From: Rhodanobacter sp. C06
GTDB lineage: Bacteria > Pseudomonadota > Gammaproteobacteria > Xanthomonadales > Rhodanobacteraceae
Assembly: GCF_002001105.1 (NCBI RefSeq)
Contig: NZ_MUNP01000036.1
Span: forward strand, 1 to 64,000
DNA: 64,000 nt
Direction: 5' to 3'
In this document: in pieces, positions 31,764 to 39,670 of the stretch
How the letters are laid out: each line of letters begins with the position of its first letter
How positions within the stretch are numbered: the first letter of the stretch is position 1
Position numbers and translations under genes: made by a program
The notes under the pieces: generated by a model
The model's input: only the letters and a program-made list of their open reading frames with translations
What the model was told of the DNA's origin: nothing
Databases searched by the model: none

Positions 31764-32932
31764 AGCTGCTGGTGCTCACCAACCTGTTCCCGACGCCCTG
31801 GGATCCGCTGCGCGGCGCGTTCAACCGCCAGCAGTTCGAACGCCTGGGCCGGCGCCACGAGTTGCACGTGCTCACCGCGGTGGATTTCCGCGAGCGTCTG
31901 CGCGGCCGGCGCGGCGAGGTGCGGGTACCGGGCCTGCGCACCGATCATTTCGTGTTCGTCTACCCGCCGCGCTTCGGCCGTGCGCTGCACGCCGCCTGCT
32001 GGCTGCTGTCGCTGCTGCTGCAGCGCGGCTGGCGGCTGCGCACGGCCGGTTACGACGGCATCCTCGCGAGCTGGGCCTACCCCGATGCGGTGGGTGCCGG
32101 CTGGCTGGCGCGCCTGCTCGGCATTCCCTACGTGGTGAAGGTGCACGGCAGCGACCTCAACGTACAGGCCACGCACGCGCTGCGCCGGCCGCAGATCGCC
32201 GCGAGCCTGCGTGGCGCCGCCGCGGTGGTGGCGGTGAGCCGCGCGCTGGCCGGCAAGGCGGTGGCGCTGGGCGCGGACCCAGCGCGCGTGCACGCGATCT
32301 ACAACGGCGTCGATGCTGCGCGCTTCGCCCCCGGAGACAAGGCGGATGCACGCAAGCGGCTCGGCCTGGACATCGCTGCCGACCCATTGCTGCTCTACGT
32401 CGGCAACCTGAAGGAGAGCAAAGGCTGCCTCGATCTGCTGGAAGCCTTCGCGACGATGGCGGCCTCATGTCCGCAGGCGCAGTTGGTGTACGTGGGCGAG
32501 GGCGCTTGTCGCGCCGTGCTGGTCGCGCGTGCGCAGGCGCCAGGCCTGGCTGCGCGCGTGCGCCTGGTCGGCGCGATACCCCACGCGGCGCTGCCCGACT
32601 GGTTCCGCGCCGCCGACCTGCTGTGCCTGCCCAGCCACAACGAAGGCGTGCCCAACGTGGTGCTGGAGGCGATGGCCTGCGGCACGCCGGTGGTGGCCAC
32701 GCGGGTGGGCGGCATTCCCGAGGTGGTGCCTGCACACGCCGGCCGGCTCGTGGAGCTGGGCGACCGCGCCGCGCTCGCCGACGCGCTGGCGCAAGCGGCG
32801 GCGCAGGCCTGGGACCACGCCGCCATCGCGGAGCACGCGCACGGCTTCAGCTGGGACAGCAACATCGACCAGTTGGATGCGATCATGCGGCAGGCGGCAC
32901 GCAACGAGGCCGTGGCTGAGGTGCTGCGGTGA
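31760..32932 (+). CDS. GT4 glycosyltransferase
   Basis: A 390-residue GT-B protein. LTNLFPTPWDPLRGAFNRQQ at the N-terminus, VKVHGSDLNV and VSRALAGKAVALGA in the middle, and VGNLKESKG plus SHNEGVPNVVLEAMACGTPVV near the end are standard GT4 (RfaB/PimB-like) blocks, with the two Glu of the donor site intact. It is one of three GT4 enzymes in this run; with the GT2 and the priming enzyme they could build a repeat of about five sugars. Coupled at both ends: ATG overlaps the previous stop, and its own stop overlaps the GTG of the deacetylase gene. Confidence 0.85.
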   Translation: MKLLVLTNLFPTPWDPLRGAFNRQQFERLGRRHELHVLTAVDFRERLRGRRGEVRVPGLRTDHFVFVYPPRFGRALHAACWLLSLLLQRGWRLRTAGYDGILASWAYPDAVGAGWLARLLGIPYVVKVHGSDLNVQATHALRRPQIAASLRGAAAVVAVSRALAGKAVALGADPARVHAIYNGVDAARFAPGDKADARKRLGLDIAADPLLLYVGNLKESKGCLDLLEAFATMAASCPQAQLVYVGEGACRAVLVARAQAPGLAARVRLVGAIPHAALPDWFRAADLLCLPSHNEGVPNVVLEAMACGTPVVATRVGGIPEVVPAHAGRLVELGDRAALADALAQAAAQAWDHAAIAEHAHGFSWDSNIDQLDAIMRQAARNEAVAEVLR

Positions 32933-33570
32933 GGATCCGGCCCACGCGACAGCAAGTGCTTGGCCTGCTGCCCGAACGCCTGGTGCTGGTGCGCGGCCCG
33001 CGCGAGCCGGGCGCGCTCTACCTCAGCTTCGACGACGGCCCGCATCCGGAGCACACGCCCCGGCTGCTGGACCTGCTGGCCCGGCACGACGCGCGGGCGA
33101 GCTTCTTCCTGGTCGGCCAGCGCATCGAGCAGCACCCCGCGCTGGTCGAACGCATCGTGGCGGAGGGCCACACCCTGGGCAATCACTCGTACAGCCACCC
33201 GCTGTTCCACCGGCTCAGACTGCGCGAGCAGCTGGACGAGGTGGAGCGCACCGACCGTCTGCTGGCGGATTTCGACCGTTCCGGCCCGCACCGCTTCCGG
33301 CCGCCGCGCGGCGTGGTGTCGCTGCCGCTGCTGCTGGCCTTCGCGCGGCGCGGACGCAACCTGGCCTACTGGTCCTACGACAGCCTGGATTACCAGCCGC
33401 AGCCGCCCGATGAGCTGGCCGCGCGGCTGCTGCAGCGACCGCCGGTCGACGGCGACGTGCTGCTGATGCACGACGACAGCGACTGCGCGGCGCAGATCCT
33501 CGCGCACCTGCTGCCAGCCTGGCGCACCACCGGCCGCAGCCTGCGCGCGCTGCCGGCGGTGGCCGCATGA
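32929..33570 (+). CDS. NodB-type polysaccharide deacetylase (CE4)
   Basis: A 213-residue protein, close to a bare NodB domain, with no signal peptide. Motif 1 SFDDGPHPEHTP supplies the catalytic Asp and the first metal Asp; motif 2 NHSYSHPLF supplies the metal His pair; motif 3 is RPPRG; the late motif LMHDD carries the second catalytic His. All key CE4 residues are present. It should remove N- or O-acetyl groups from a HexNAc-containing intermediate, possibly at the cytoplasmic stage because no export signal is seen. A free amine made this way could be an attachment point for an acyl or peptidyl group. GTG start, coupled by GTGA to the upstream GT. Confidence 0.87.
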   Translation: MRIRPTRQQVLGLLPERLVLVRGPREPGALYLSFDDGPHPEHTPRLLDLLARHDARASFFLVGQRIEQHPALVERIVAEGHTLGNHSYSHPLFHRLRLREQLDEVERTDRLLADFDRSGPHRFRPPRGVVSLPLLLAFARRGRNLAYWSYDSLDYQPQPPDELAARLLQRPPVDGDVLLMHDDSDCAAQILAHLLPAWRTTGRSLRALPAVAA

Positions 33571-34736
33571 GGATCCTCTACCACCACCGCACCCGCGGGC
33601 GCGACGTCGAGGGCGTGCACATCCGCGGCGTGGTCGGCGCGCTGCGTGCGCTGGGCCACGAGGTCAGCGTGCTGTCCTTCCCCGGCGCGGACCCGGAGCA
33701 GGAGCCGGCTGCCGGCGCCGCGCGGACGAAGCGGCGCGGCGGACTCGCCGCCATCGTTTCGCGCATGCCGGGCGTGCTGTTCGAGGCGCTGGAGCTGGGC
33801 TACAACCTGGTCACCCTCGTGCGCATGCGAAGCGCATTCGCGCGGCTCCGGCCGCAGCTCGTCTACGAGCGCTATTCGCTGTTCCTGTGCGCCACCGTGT
33901 GGCTGGCACGGCGGCGCGGCATGCCCGTGATCCTGGAGATCAACGACTCGGCACTGGTCGAGCGGGTGCGCCCGCTTCGGCTGAAATCGCTGGCGCGGCG
34001 CATCGAACGCTGGTGCCTGCGCGAGGCGACCGGACTGGTGTTCATCTCCAACTGGTTCCAGCAGCAGGCCGCGGCCGCCTATGGCGACATCGCGCCCTCG
34101 GTGGTCTCGCCGAACGCGGCCGACCTTGCCCGCTTCGATCCCGGGCTCCACGACCGCGAACGCCTGCGCACCGAGCGCGGCGTGGCGGGACGCGTGGTGT
34201 GCGGCTACGTCGGCGCGTTCGTGCACTGGCACGGCGTCAACGGCTTCGTCGAGGCGGTCGCCGCGCGGCTGGCCGAGGCACCGGACCTGGTGCTGCTGCT
34301 GGTCGGCGACGGCCGCAGCCTGCCCGAGGTGCGCGCGCTGGTGCAGGCGCGCGGCCTGGCCGACCGCATCCTGCTGCCCGGCCGCGTGTCGCACGCCGAG
34401 ATACCCTCCTGGATCGCCTGCATGGACTACGCGGTGCTGCCCGACTCCAACCACTACGGCTCGCCGGTGAAGCTGTTCGAGTTCATGGCGATGGGAGTGG
34501 CCATGGTCGCCCCCGACTACGCGCCGGTGGCCGAGGTGGTCGGCGACGGTCGCACCGGCTGGCTGTTTCCGCAACGGCAGTTGCAGGCCTGCGTGCAGCG
34601 CGTACTGGAGCTGGCCATGCAGCCCGAGGAACGCCGCCGCGTCGGCGCGGCCGCGCGCGAGTACATCGTGCGCGAGCGCCAGTGGCGCAACAACGCCGAG
34701 CAGCTGCTCGGCCTGCTGCCGGAGGTGCAGCCATGA
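33567..34736 (+). CDS. GT4 glycosyltransferase
   Basis: A 389-residue GT-B enzyme of the PEP-CTERM/exosortase-associated style. It has an RGRDVEGVHIRGVVGAL acceptor loop, YERYSLFLCATVWLARRRGMPVILEINDS near residues 110-135 (a block seen in long-chain EPS GTs), VGAFVHWHGVNGF at the donor domain entry, and GSPVKLFEFMAMGVAMVAPD with the donor Glu. Coupled to its neighbours by overlapping start and stop codons on both sides. Acceptor and donor sugars are not predictable. Confidence 0.84.
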   Translation: MRILYHHRTRGRDVEGVHIRGVVGALRALGHEVSVLSFPGADPEQEPAAGAARTKRRGGLAAIVSRMPGVLFEALELGYNLVTLVRMRSAFARLRPQLVYERYSLFLCATVWLARRRGMPVILEINDSALVERVRPLRLKSLARRIERWCLREATGLVFISNWFQQQAAAAYGDIAPSVVSPNAADLARFDPGLHDRERLRTERGVAGRVVCGYVGAFVHWHGVNGFVEAVAARLAEAPDLVLLLVGDGRSLPEVRALVQARGLADRILLPGRVSHAEIPSWIACMDYAVLPDSNHYGSPVKLFEFMAMGVAMVAPDYAPVAEVVGDGRTGWLFPQRQLQACVQRVLELAMQPEERRRVGAAAREYIVRERQWRNNAEQLLGLLPEVQP

Positions 34737-35935
34737 CCGTCGCACTCGTCGTTCTTGCCGTGCTGGTGCTGCTGGGCGCCGTGGTCGTGGCGCTGGCGAT
34801 CCGCGCGCGCCACATGCAGATCTGGCTGGGCAACTACCTGCGCCGGCGCCTGCCACCGCGCCCGACCCACGGGCCGGTGCACGTGATGTTCGCGTTCGTC
34901 GACCATTTCGAGCCGAACTGGGGCTGCGTCGACCTCGCCACCCAGCGCGCCCGCGTCGACCGCTGGTGCCGCGACTACCGCGCGCTGGCCGACCGCCACC
35001 GCGACGCCGACGGCCGTCCGCCGCAGCACAGCTTCTTCTACCCCGAAGAGGAATACGTCGACGAACACCTGGACAAGCTGGCCGCGCTTTGCGCCGACGG
35101 CTACGGCGAGATCGAGATCCACCTGCACCACGACAACGACACCCCGGAAAACTTCACCGCCACCATCGCCCGCTTCAACAAGCTGCTGCACGAACGCCAC
35201 GGCGCGCTGCCGCGCGACCCGCAGACCGGCCAGCTGCGCTTCGGTTTCATCCACGGCAACTGGTGCCTGGACAACTCGCGCGCGGACGGCCGCTGGTGCG
35301 GGATCAACAACGAGCTGATCCTGCTGCGCGAACTGGGTTGCTACGCCGACTTCACCCTGCCCTCCGCGCCCAGCGAGACGCAGACGCGTACGGTCAACAG
35401 CATCTACTACGCCACCGACGATCCCGCACGCCCGAAGTCGCACGACACCGGCGTGCCGGTGCGCGTGGGCGGCACGCCTTCGGGCGACCTGATGATCGTG
35501 CAGGGTCCGCTTGGCCTGAACTGGCGCGAACGCCGGCTGGGCCTGGTGCCGCGCATCGAGAACGCCGACGTGCGCCGCGGCTGTCCGCCCACCCCGGCGC
35601 GCGTGGACCACTGGGTGCGCACCGGCATCCACGTCGAAGGCCGGCCCGAGTGGATCTTCGTGAAGGTGCACACCCACGGCACCCAGGAGCGCGACATGGA
35701 CACCTTGCTGGGCGAGGCGGCCGAGCGCATGCATGCGCACCTGGAGCGTGCGTACAACGACGGCACCCACCACGTGCTGCACTACGTCACCGCGCGCGAG
35801 ATGTACAACATCATCAAGGCCGCCGAGGCCGGCAAGAGCGGCAATCCGGGCGACTGGCGCGACTACGAGCTGCCGCCACCGCCGCACCGCACGCGTGCCG
35901 GGACGGCATCCGCCGCCCGCGAGGTGGCGGAATAG
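34733..35935 (+). CDS. Membrane-anchored protein of unknown function, possibly deacetylase-like
   Basis: A 400-residue protein with one strong N-terminal membrane segment (about 3-25); the rest is soluble. I do not recognise a named family. The block FAFVDHFEPNW near residue 53 and EIHLHHDNDTPENF near 124, with HGNWCLDN further on, places Asp and His residues at strand ends much as in NodB/polysaccharide-deacetylase barrels, and VKVHTHGTQERD supplies more His. This suggests a metal-dependent carbohydrate-active enzyme acting on the polymer. It is the last gene of the plus-strand EPS run, coupled to the upstream GT by ATGA, and its stop is one base away from the convergent hydrolase stop, with no terminator between them. 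Confidence 0.5.
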   Translation: MTVALVVLAVLVLLGAVVVALAIRARHMQIWLGNYLRRRLPPRPTHGPVHVMFAFVDHFEPNWGCVDLATQRARVDRWCRDYRALADRHRDADGRPPQHSFFYPEEEYVDEHLDKLAALCADGYGEIEIHLHHDNDTPENFTATIARFNKLLHERHGALPRDPQTGQLRFGFIHGNWCLDNSRADGRWCGINNELILLRELGCYADFTLPSAPSETQTRTVNSIYYATDDPARPKSHDTGVPVRVGGTPSGDLMIVQGPLGLNWRERRLGLVPRIENADVRRGCPPTPARVDHWVRTGIHVEGRPEWIFVKVHTHGTQERDMDTLLGEAAERMHAHLERAYNDGTHHVLHYVTAREMYNIIKAAEAGKSGNPGDWRDYELPPPPHRTRAGTASAAREVAE

Positions 35936-35936
35936 T

Positions 35937-36749
35937 TCAGCCTGTCGGCGGGAATCGCTCCAGCAACCAGCCTTCGACGTGGCCGAACAGGCGCTCGCGG
36001 TCGCAGAGCAGTGTGTAGGTGTGGTCGGTGCCGTCGAGCAGGTCCATGTGCAGCGCCGGATGGTCGGCCACGCCGCGGCCGTAGCATTCGCGGAACTGGC
36101 GCGGATGGTTGAGCTGCTCGCCGATGCCGCCGCTGTAGACGAAGCAGAGCCGCAGCCCGCGCGCCAGCATGTCGACCAGCTCGCCGCGCACCTGCTCCCG
36201 GGGTGGATAGACGCTGCCGAAGGTGACTTCTTCAGGCTCCACCGCCTGGCGGAGCTTGCGCGCGAGGAACCCGTGCCAGCGTGCGGGACTGAGCAGCCGC
36301 GGCAGGTAGTGACGCAGCTTGAAGCCGAAGGTGCGGTAGATGTAGCCGTCCAGGAAGACCGCGCCCGCCACGCCGGCCTCGCTGCAGGCGATGTGCGCGC
36401 TCTGCGCACCGCGGCACAGGCCGACCAGCACGAAACGCGTGCAGCCGGCGTGGCCCGCAAGCAGCGCGGCGGCATCGCGCACGTCAGCGCGGATCTGCTC
36501 CTCGCGCGAGCCCGCTTCCGCGCTGGCGCCGCTGTCGCCCATGGTGGACAGGTCGAAGCGCAGGGTGGGATAGCCGAGCGCATTGAGCCGGCGGGTCAGG
36601 TCCACGTGCAGGCGGAACGGGCCGACGCGATGCATCAGGCCGGTGTTGAGCACGATCACGCCTACCGTGCCGCGCGCCACGGGCGGCAGACCGGCGATGC
36701 CGACCAGGTGACGGGCGCGACCGAAGCGGAAGGCACGCTCCGCCATCAT
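35937..36749 (-). CDS. XrtA-associated alpha/beta hydrolase 1-like protein
   Basis: A 270-residue alpha/beta-hydrolase fold protein without signal peptide. The N-terminal VIVLNTGLMHRVGPFRLHVDL is very like exosortase-A-system hydrolase 1 (TIGR03100). The nucleophile elbow reads VGLCRGAQ, so the usual Ser is Cys, as in dienelactone-hydrolase-like enzymes and this family; Asp in LSTMGDSG and His in DGTDHTY complete a plausible triad. Its start overlaps the stop of the neighbouring hydrolase (ATGATG/TGA arrangement). The natural reaction is unknown. A thioesterase-like function for the NRPS line is conceivable but unproven. Confidence 0.75.
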   Translation of the reverse strand: MMAERAFRFGRARHLVGIAGLPPVARGTVGVIVLNTGLMHRVGPFRLHVDLTRRLNALGYPTLRFDLSTMGDSGASAEAGSREEQIRADVRDAAALLAGHAGCTRFVLVGLCRGAQSAHIACSEAGVAGAVFLDGYIYRTFGFKLRHYLPRLLSPARWHGFLARKLRQAVEPEEVTFGSVYPPREQVRGELVDMLARGLRLCFVYSGGIGEQLNHPRQFRECYGRGVADHPALHMDLLDGTDHTYTLLCDRERLFGHVEGWLLERFPPTG

Positions 36750-37519
36750 GCGGCCGGTTCCAGCGCCGCGCCCACCATGCGCAGCAGGTCGGGGGCGAGG
36801 ATCGCATGCTCCAGCCGGTGCAGGTCGCTCCAGTCCGTGCTCACCGGCATGGCGAGCACGCGCGCGCCGGCCTCGGCCAATGGCGACCAGCCGCCGGCCA
36901 CCGGTTCGGGACGCGAATCGAGGATCAGGGTGGGCACCCGCGCGGGCTCGGCGCGCCAGCCGGCCAGCTGCGCGCGCCACTGCGCGCTGACCGGGAAACC
37001 CAGCCATTGCCCGGCCGCCTCCTCCACGCCGCGTGGCCGGGCGTAGTGCAGCGGATCGTTGCGCAGCGCTTCCTGCCCGGCGTCGAGCTCGGCCACGTGA
37101 CGGGCACCGTCCAGCACCGGATCCCACAGGATCAGCCGCGCGAAGCCCGTCGTCGCCGCTCCCGCCAGTGCGAGACTGCCGCCCAGCTGCGCGCCGAAGC
37201 CGACCACCGTGGCGCAACCGCTGCGCACGCGCAGTTCGGCCGCCGCGCTGCGGATGTCGGCCAGGCAGTGCTGCCAGTCCAGTGCGAGGCTGTCGCCGGC
37301 CGAGTCGCCGGTGCCGTGGTAGTCGAAACGCAGCACGCCGATGCCGCGCGCGGCCAGCCCGCTGGCCAGCTGACGATAGACGCGATGTGTGCGCAGCAGC
37401 ATCTGGCCCAGCGGCGGGCACAGCAGCATGCCCACCGGCGCATGGCCGGCCACGCCGTGGTACATCCCGATCAGCGCTCCATCGCGTCCGAACTGGCAGG
37501 GTTCCGATGCCGGCGTCAT
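36746..37519 (-). CDS. XrtA-associated alpha/beta hydrolase 2-like protein
   Basis: A 257-residue protein with the S33/alpha-beta-hydrolase core: LCPPLGQMLLRTHRVYRQLA at the oxyanion strand, RFDYHGTGDSAGD, then the elbow VVGFGAQLGG. At the elbow the nucleophilic Ser is missing (Gly/Ala/Gln in its place), as in exosortase-A hydrolase 2 (TIGR03101), where WGLRLG is usual. Late Asp/His are not clear. It may be a non-catalytic partner of hydrolase 1. ATG overlaps the stop of the outer-membrane protein gene, so the three minus-strand genes are coupled. Confidence 0.68.
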   Translation of the reverse strand: MTPASEPCQFGRDGALIGMYHGVAGHAPVGMLLCPPLGQMLLRTHRVYRQLASGLAARGIGVLRFDYHGTGDSAGDSLALDWQHCLADIRSAAAELRVRSGCATVVGFGAQLGGSLALAGAATTGFARLILWDPVLDGARHVAELDAGQEALRNDPLHYARPRGVEEAAGQWLGFPVSAQWRAQLAGWRAEPARVPTLILDSRPEPVAGGWSPLAEAGARVLAMPVSTDWSDLHRLEHAILAPDLLRMVGAALEPAA

Positions 37520-38826
37520 CGCTGGTAGACAACTCCCAAATAGACTTCCTTCGCACGGTAGCCGCTGTCCGGCGCGGTGCTGGTGCGGTGGCGATCGAGC
37601 AACGACAAGCGCCAGCTCCAGTGGCGGTTGATCAGCTGGCGCAGCGCGACGCCGATGTTGGTCGTGGTGTCGCGGCGCGCCAGCGTGGTGTAGTTCTCCC
37701 GCTCGTAATTCGCGTAGCCCGAGAGCGTCAGCCGCGCGTTGAGGCGGTAGTCCACGCCGACATCGCCGCCGCGGCCGGTCTGGTCCGGCTGGAAGCCTTC
37801 AACGTAATGCAGCTTGCGGTACCACGGCGACACGCTGAAGGTGAAGCGCTCGCCGCTGTAGTCGTAGTGGGCGTCCAGGCGCCGTTCGAGGTAGATCCCG
37901 CTGCCGATCACCGCACCGCCGGTCTGGATGCCCAGCGGCGCGGAGACCCGCGTGCCGGTCTCCGCCGGCTCGACCAGATTGATCAGGTCCTGCGCGGCAT
38001 CCGAATAGCTGCGCGTGAAGGAAACCCCGAACGTGTTGCGGGCGCTCGCATGCCAGCTGAGACTGGCACGCACCAGCGGGTCGGAGGCCGACCCCAGGCC
38101 GTCGTTCAGGCGGATCCGCGACCAGCCCGCGGCCACGTCGAGATCCAGGTGCGCGAGCTTGCGCACGTAGCGCACGAACGCCTCGTCACGGCGGTAGTCG
38201 ATCTCGCCGCTGTCGTCGAAATTGACTTTCTGCGACTCCAGGTTGAGCGAGAGCTGGCTGGTCGGCGAGATGTCGCGCATCAGCCGCAGCGCTGCCTCGC
38301 CGCGCGAGGAATTGAACTCGGTGGTGCGCGAGGCGCGGCTGTTGACGTAGCGCAGCTCCGCCTGGCCGCGCAGCGCGGAGCCCAGGTCGAAATGCAGGGT
38401 CGGGCCCACCGTGAGCACATTGGTCTGCTGCTGGTTGCCCGGCGCATCGCTGGACAGCGTGGAAACCGGCTGCACGCTGGCGTAGTCCTGCGCCGTGAAA
38501 TCCAGCCGCTCCGGCAGCACGGTCCAGTTCGCCAGGCCGGCGAGTTCGCCGAGCTTCTGGTTCGCGTAGGGGCCGCCCATGTAGTCGCGGTATTCCGCTG
38601 CGCCGGTCACGTGGGCCTGCAGCGTGGCGCCCTGTTGCGCGTAGTCGAAGCCGAAGCCGGGGATCAGCACCCACTGGCTCACCGGCGCCGTGGCGCTGAG
38701 GTTGATGTTGTCGCTGTGTTCGACGCCGCCGTAGAACGAGTAGTCGAACTGGCCGGCGAGCGCCGGGGTGGCGACGATCGCCAGCGCCAGCGAGATGGCG
38801 CGGGCAAGCCGGGTGGATGAGGACAT
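37516..38826 (-). CDS. Outer-membrane beta-barrel protein of the EPS locus
   Basis: A 436-residue protein with a signal peptide (hydrophobic 9-20, cleavage after ALA near 24). The mature part is a long series of amphipathic strands with aromatic ends (FDYSFYGGVEHSDN, FTFSVSPWYRKLHY, LTLSGYANYERENY), matching putative porin BBP2-like barrels and the XrtA-system outer-membrane protein. NINLSAT near the N-terminus is the 'eHsDNinl' block common to that group. It could form the outer-membrane exit for the EPS with the Wza-like lipoprotein, or anchor the polymer. A 76-bp gap without clear signals separates it from the upstream ATPase gene. Confidence 0.75.
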   Translation of the reverse strand: MSSSTRLARAISLALAIVATPALAGQFDYSFYGGVEHSDNINLSATAPVSQWVLIPGFGFDYAQQGATLQAHVTGAAEYRDYMGGPYANQKLGELAGLANWTVLPERLDFTAQDYASVQPVSTLSSDAPGNQQQTNVLTVGPTLHFDLGSALRGQAELRYVNSRASRTTEFNSSRGEAALRLMRDISPTSQLSLNLESQKVNFDDSGEIDYRRDEAFVRYVRKLAHLDLDVAAGWSRIRLNDGLGSASDPLVRASLSWHASARNTFGVSFTRSYSDAAQDLINLVEPAETGTRVSAPLGIQTGGAVIGSGIYLERRLDAHYDYSGERFTFSVSPWYRKLHYVEGFQPDQTGRGGDVGVDYRLNARLTLSGYANYERENYTTLARRDTTTNIGVALRQLINRHWSWRLSLLDRHRTSTAPDSGYRAKEVYLGVVYQR

Positions 38827-38902
38827 GGATGCCTCCTGCGATGGATGACGCGGTGACGACCTCCGCCCGCGGCGTTGCCGGGGCAGCGGCCCACCGCCGG
38901 CC

Positions 38903-39670
38903 TCAAGGCGCCTGGTTGAACACCACGCCGGCCAGCTTCTCCGGCTCGAAATGGGCGATCGCCTGGCTGATCGCGGCGGGGGTGTCGCGGCCGTAGCCGG
39001 CCACCACCACCACGAAGTCGGCGAGATCGGAAAGGATGCGCGCGTCGGGCGAACCCTTGATGGTGGGGCCGTCCAGGAACAGGTAGCGATCCGGGTAGCG
39101 ATGGCGCATCGAGTCGAGCAGCGCGTGCATGCGGAACGAGGAGAAGTACTCGCCGCTGGCTTCGCGCGCGTCGCCCACCGGGATCAGTCGCAGGCGCGGC
39201 ATGCCGGTGGCGTAGATCTTCGACGCGATGCCCTGCGCGGGGTGCTCGAGGAAGTCGATCAGGCCGCCGTTGGCCGGATCGACGCCAAGCGCGCGATGCT
39301 GCTCCGGGTAGCGCAGGTTGCAATCGATCAGCAGGCTGGTCCGCGCCTCGTCGAAGGCGAATGCGGCGGCCAGGTTGCGCGCCACGAAACTGGCCCCCGA
39401 ACGCGGGCTGACCGCCACCACCAGGGTGATGAAGTTGCCGGTGCCGCCCATGCCGAGCAGGCGCGTGCGCAGTTCGCGGAAGGTATCCGACTGCTCCCGC
39501 GAGGAGGCCTCGCGGTGGATCAGCCGGCGCTCCTCCAGCTGCCGCGGGGCCAGCGCGCGCGGCTCGGCCATCAGCGCGATGGCATGCGCGGACGCTGGTT
39601 GCGGCAAGCGGTCGACATCTCCCGCCTCGGCCCGCAGCACGGTGCCGGAAGTCGATTCGTCGGGCTTCAT
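38903..39670 (-). CDS. CpsD/Wzc-C-like ATPase with degenerate Walker A (pseudo-tyrosine kinase)
   Basis: A 255-residue MinD/BY-kinase-fold protein. The core order is right: FRELRTRLL, VVAVSPRSGASFVARNLAAAF (Walker A position), LLIDCNLRYPEQ (Walker A') and RYLFLDGP (Walker B). The Walker A, however, reads SPRSGASF where functional BY-kinases have GxxxxGKS/T: the Lys is absent. Walker A' has Asn in place of the second Asp. The C-terminus ends in FNQAP with no Tyr cluster. It is therefore unlikely to be an autophosphorylating kinase and may only control the chain-length protein, whose gene overlaps it (ATGA). The N-terminal 60 residues look disordered. Confidence 0.78.
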   Translation of the reverse strand: MKPDESTSGTVLRAEAGDVDRLPQPASAHAIALMAEPRALAPRQLEERRLIHREASSREQSDTFRELRTRLLGMGGTGNFITLVVAVSPRSGASFVARNLAAAFAFDEARTSLLIDCNLRYPEQHRALGVDPANGGLIDFLEHPAQGIASKIYATGMPRLRLIPVGDAREASGEYFSSFRMHALLDSMRHRYPDRYLFLDGPTIKGSPDARILSDLADFVVVVAGYGRDTPAAISQAIAHFEPEKLAGVVFNQAP

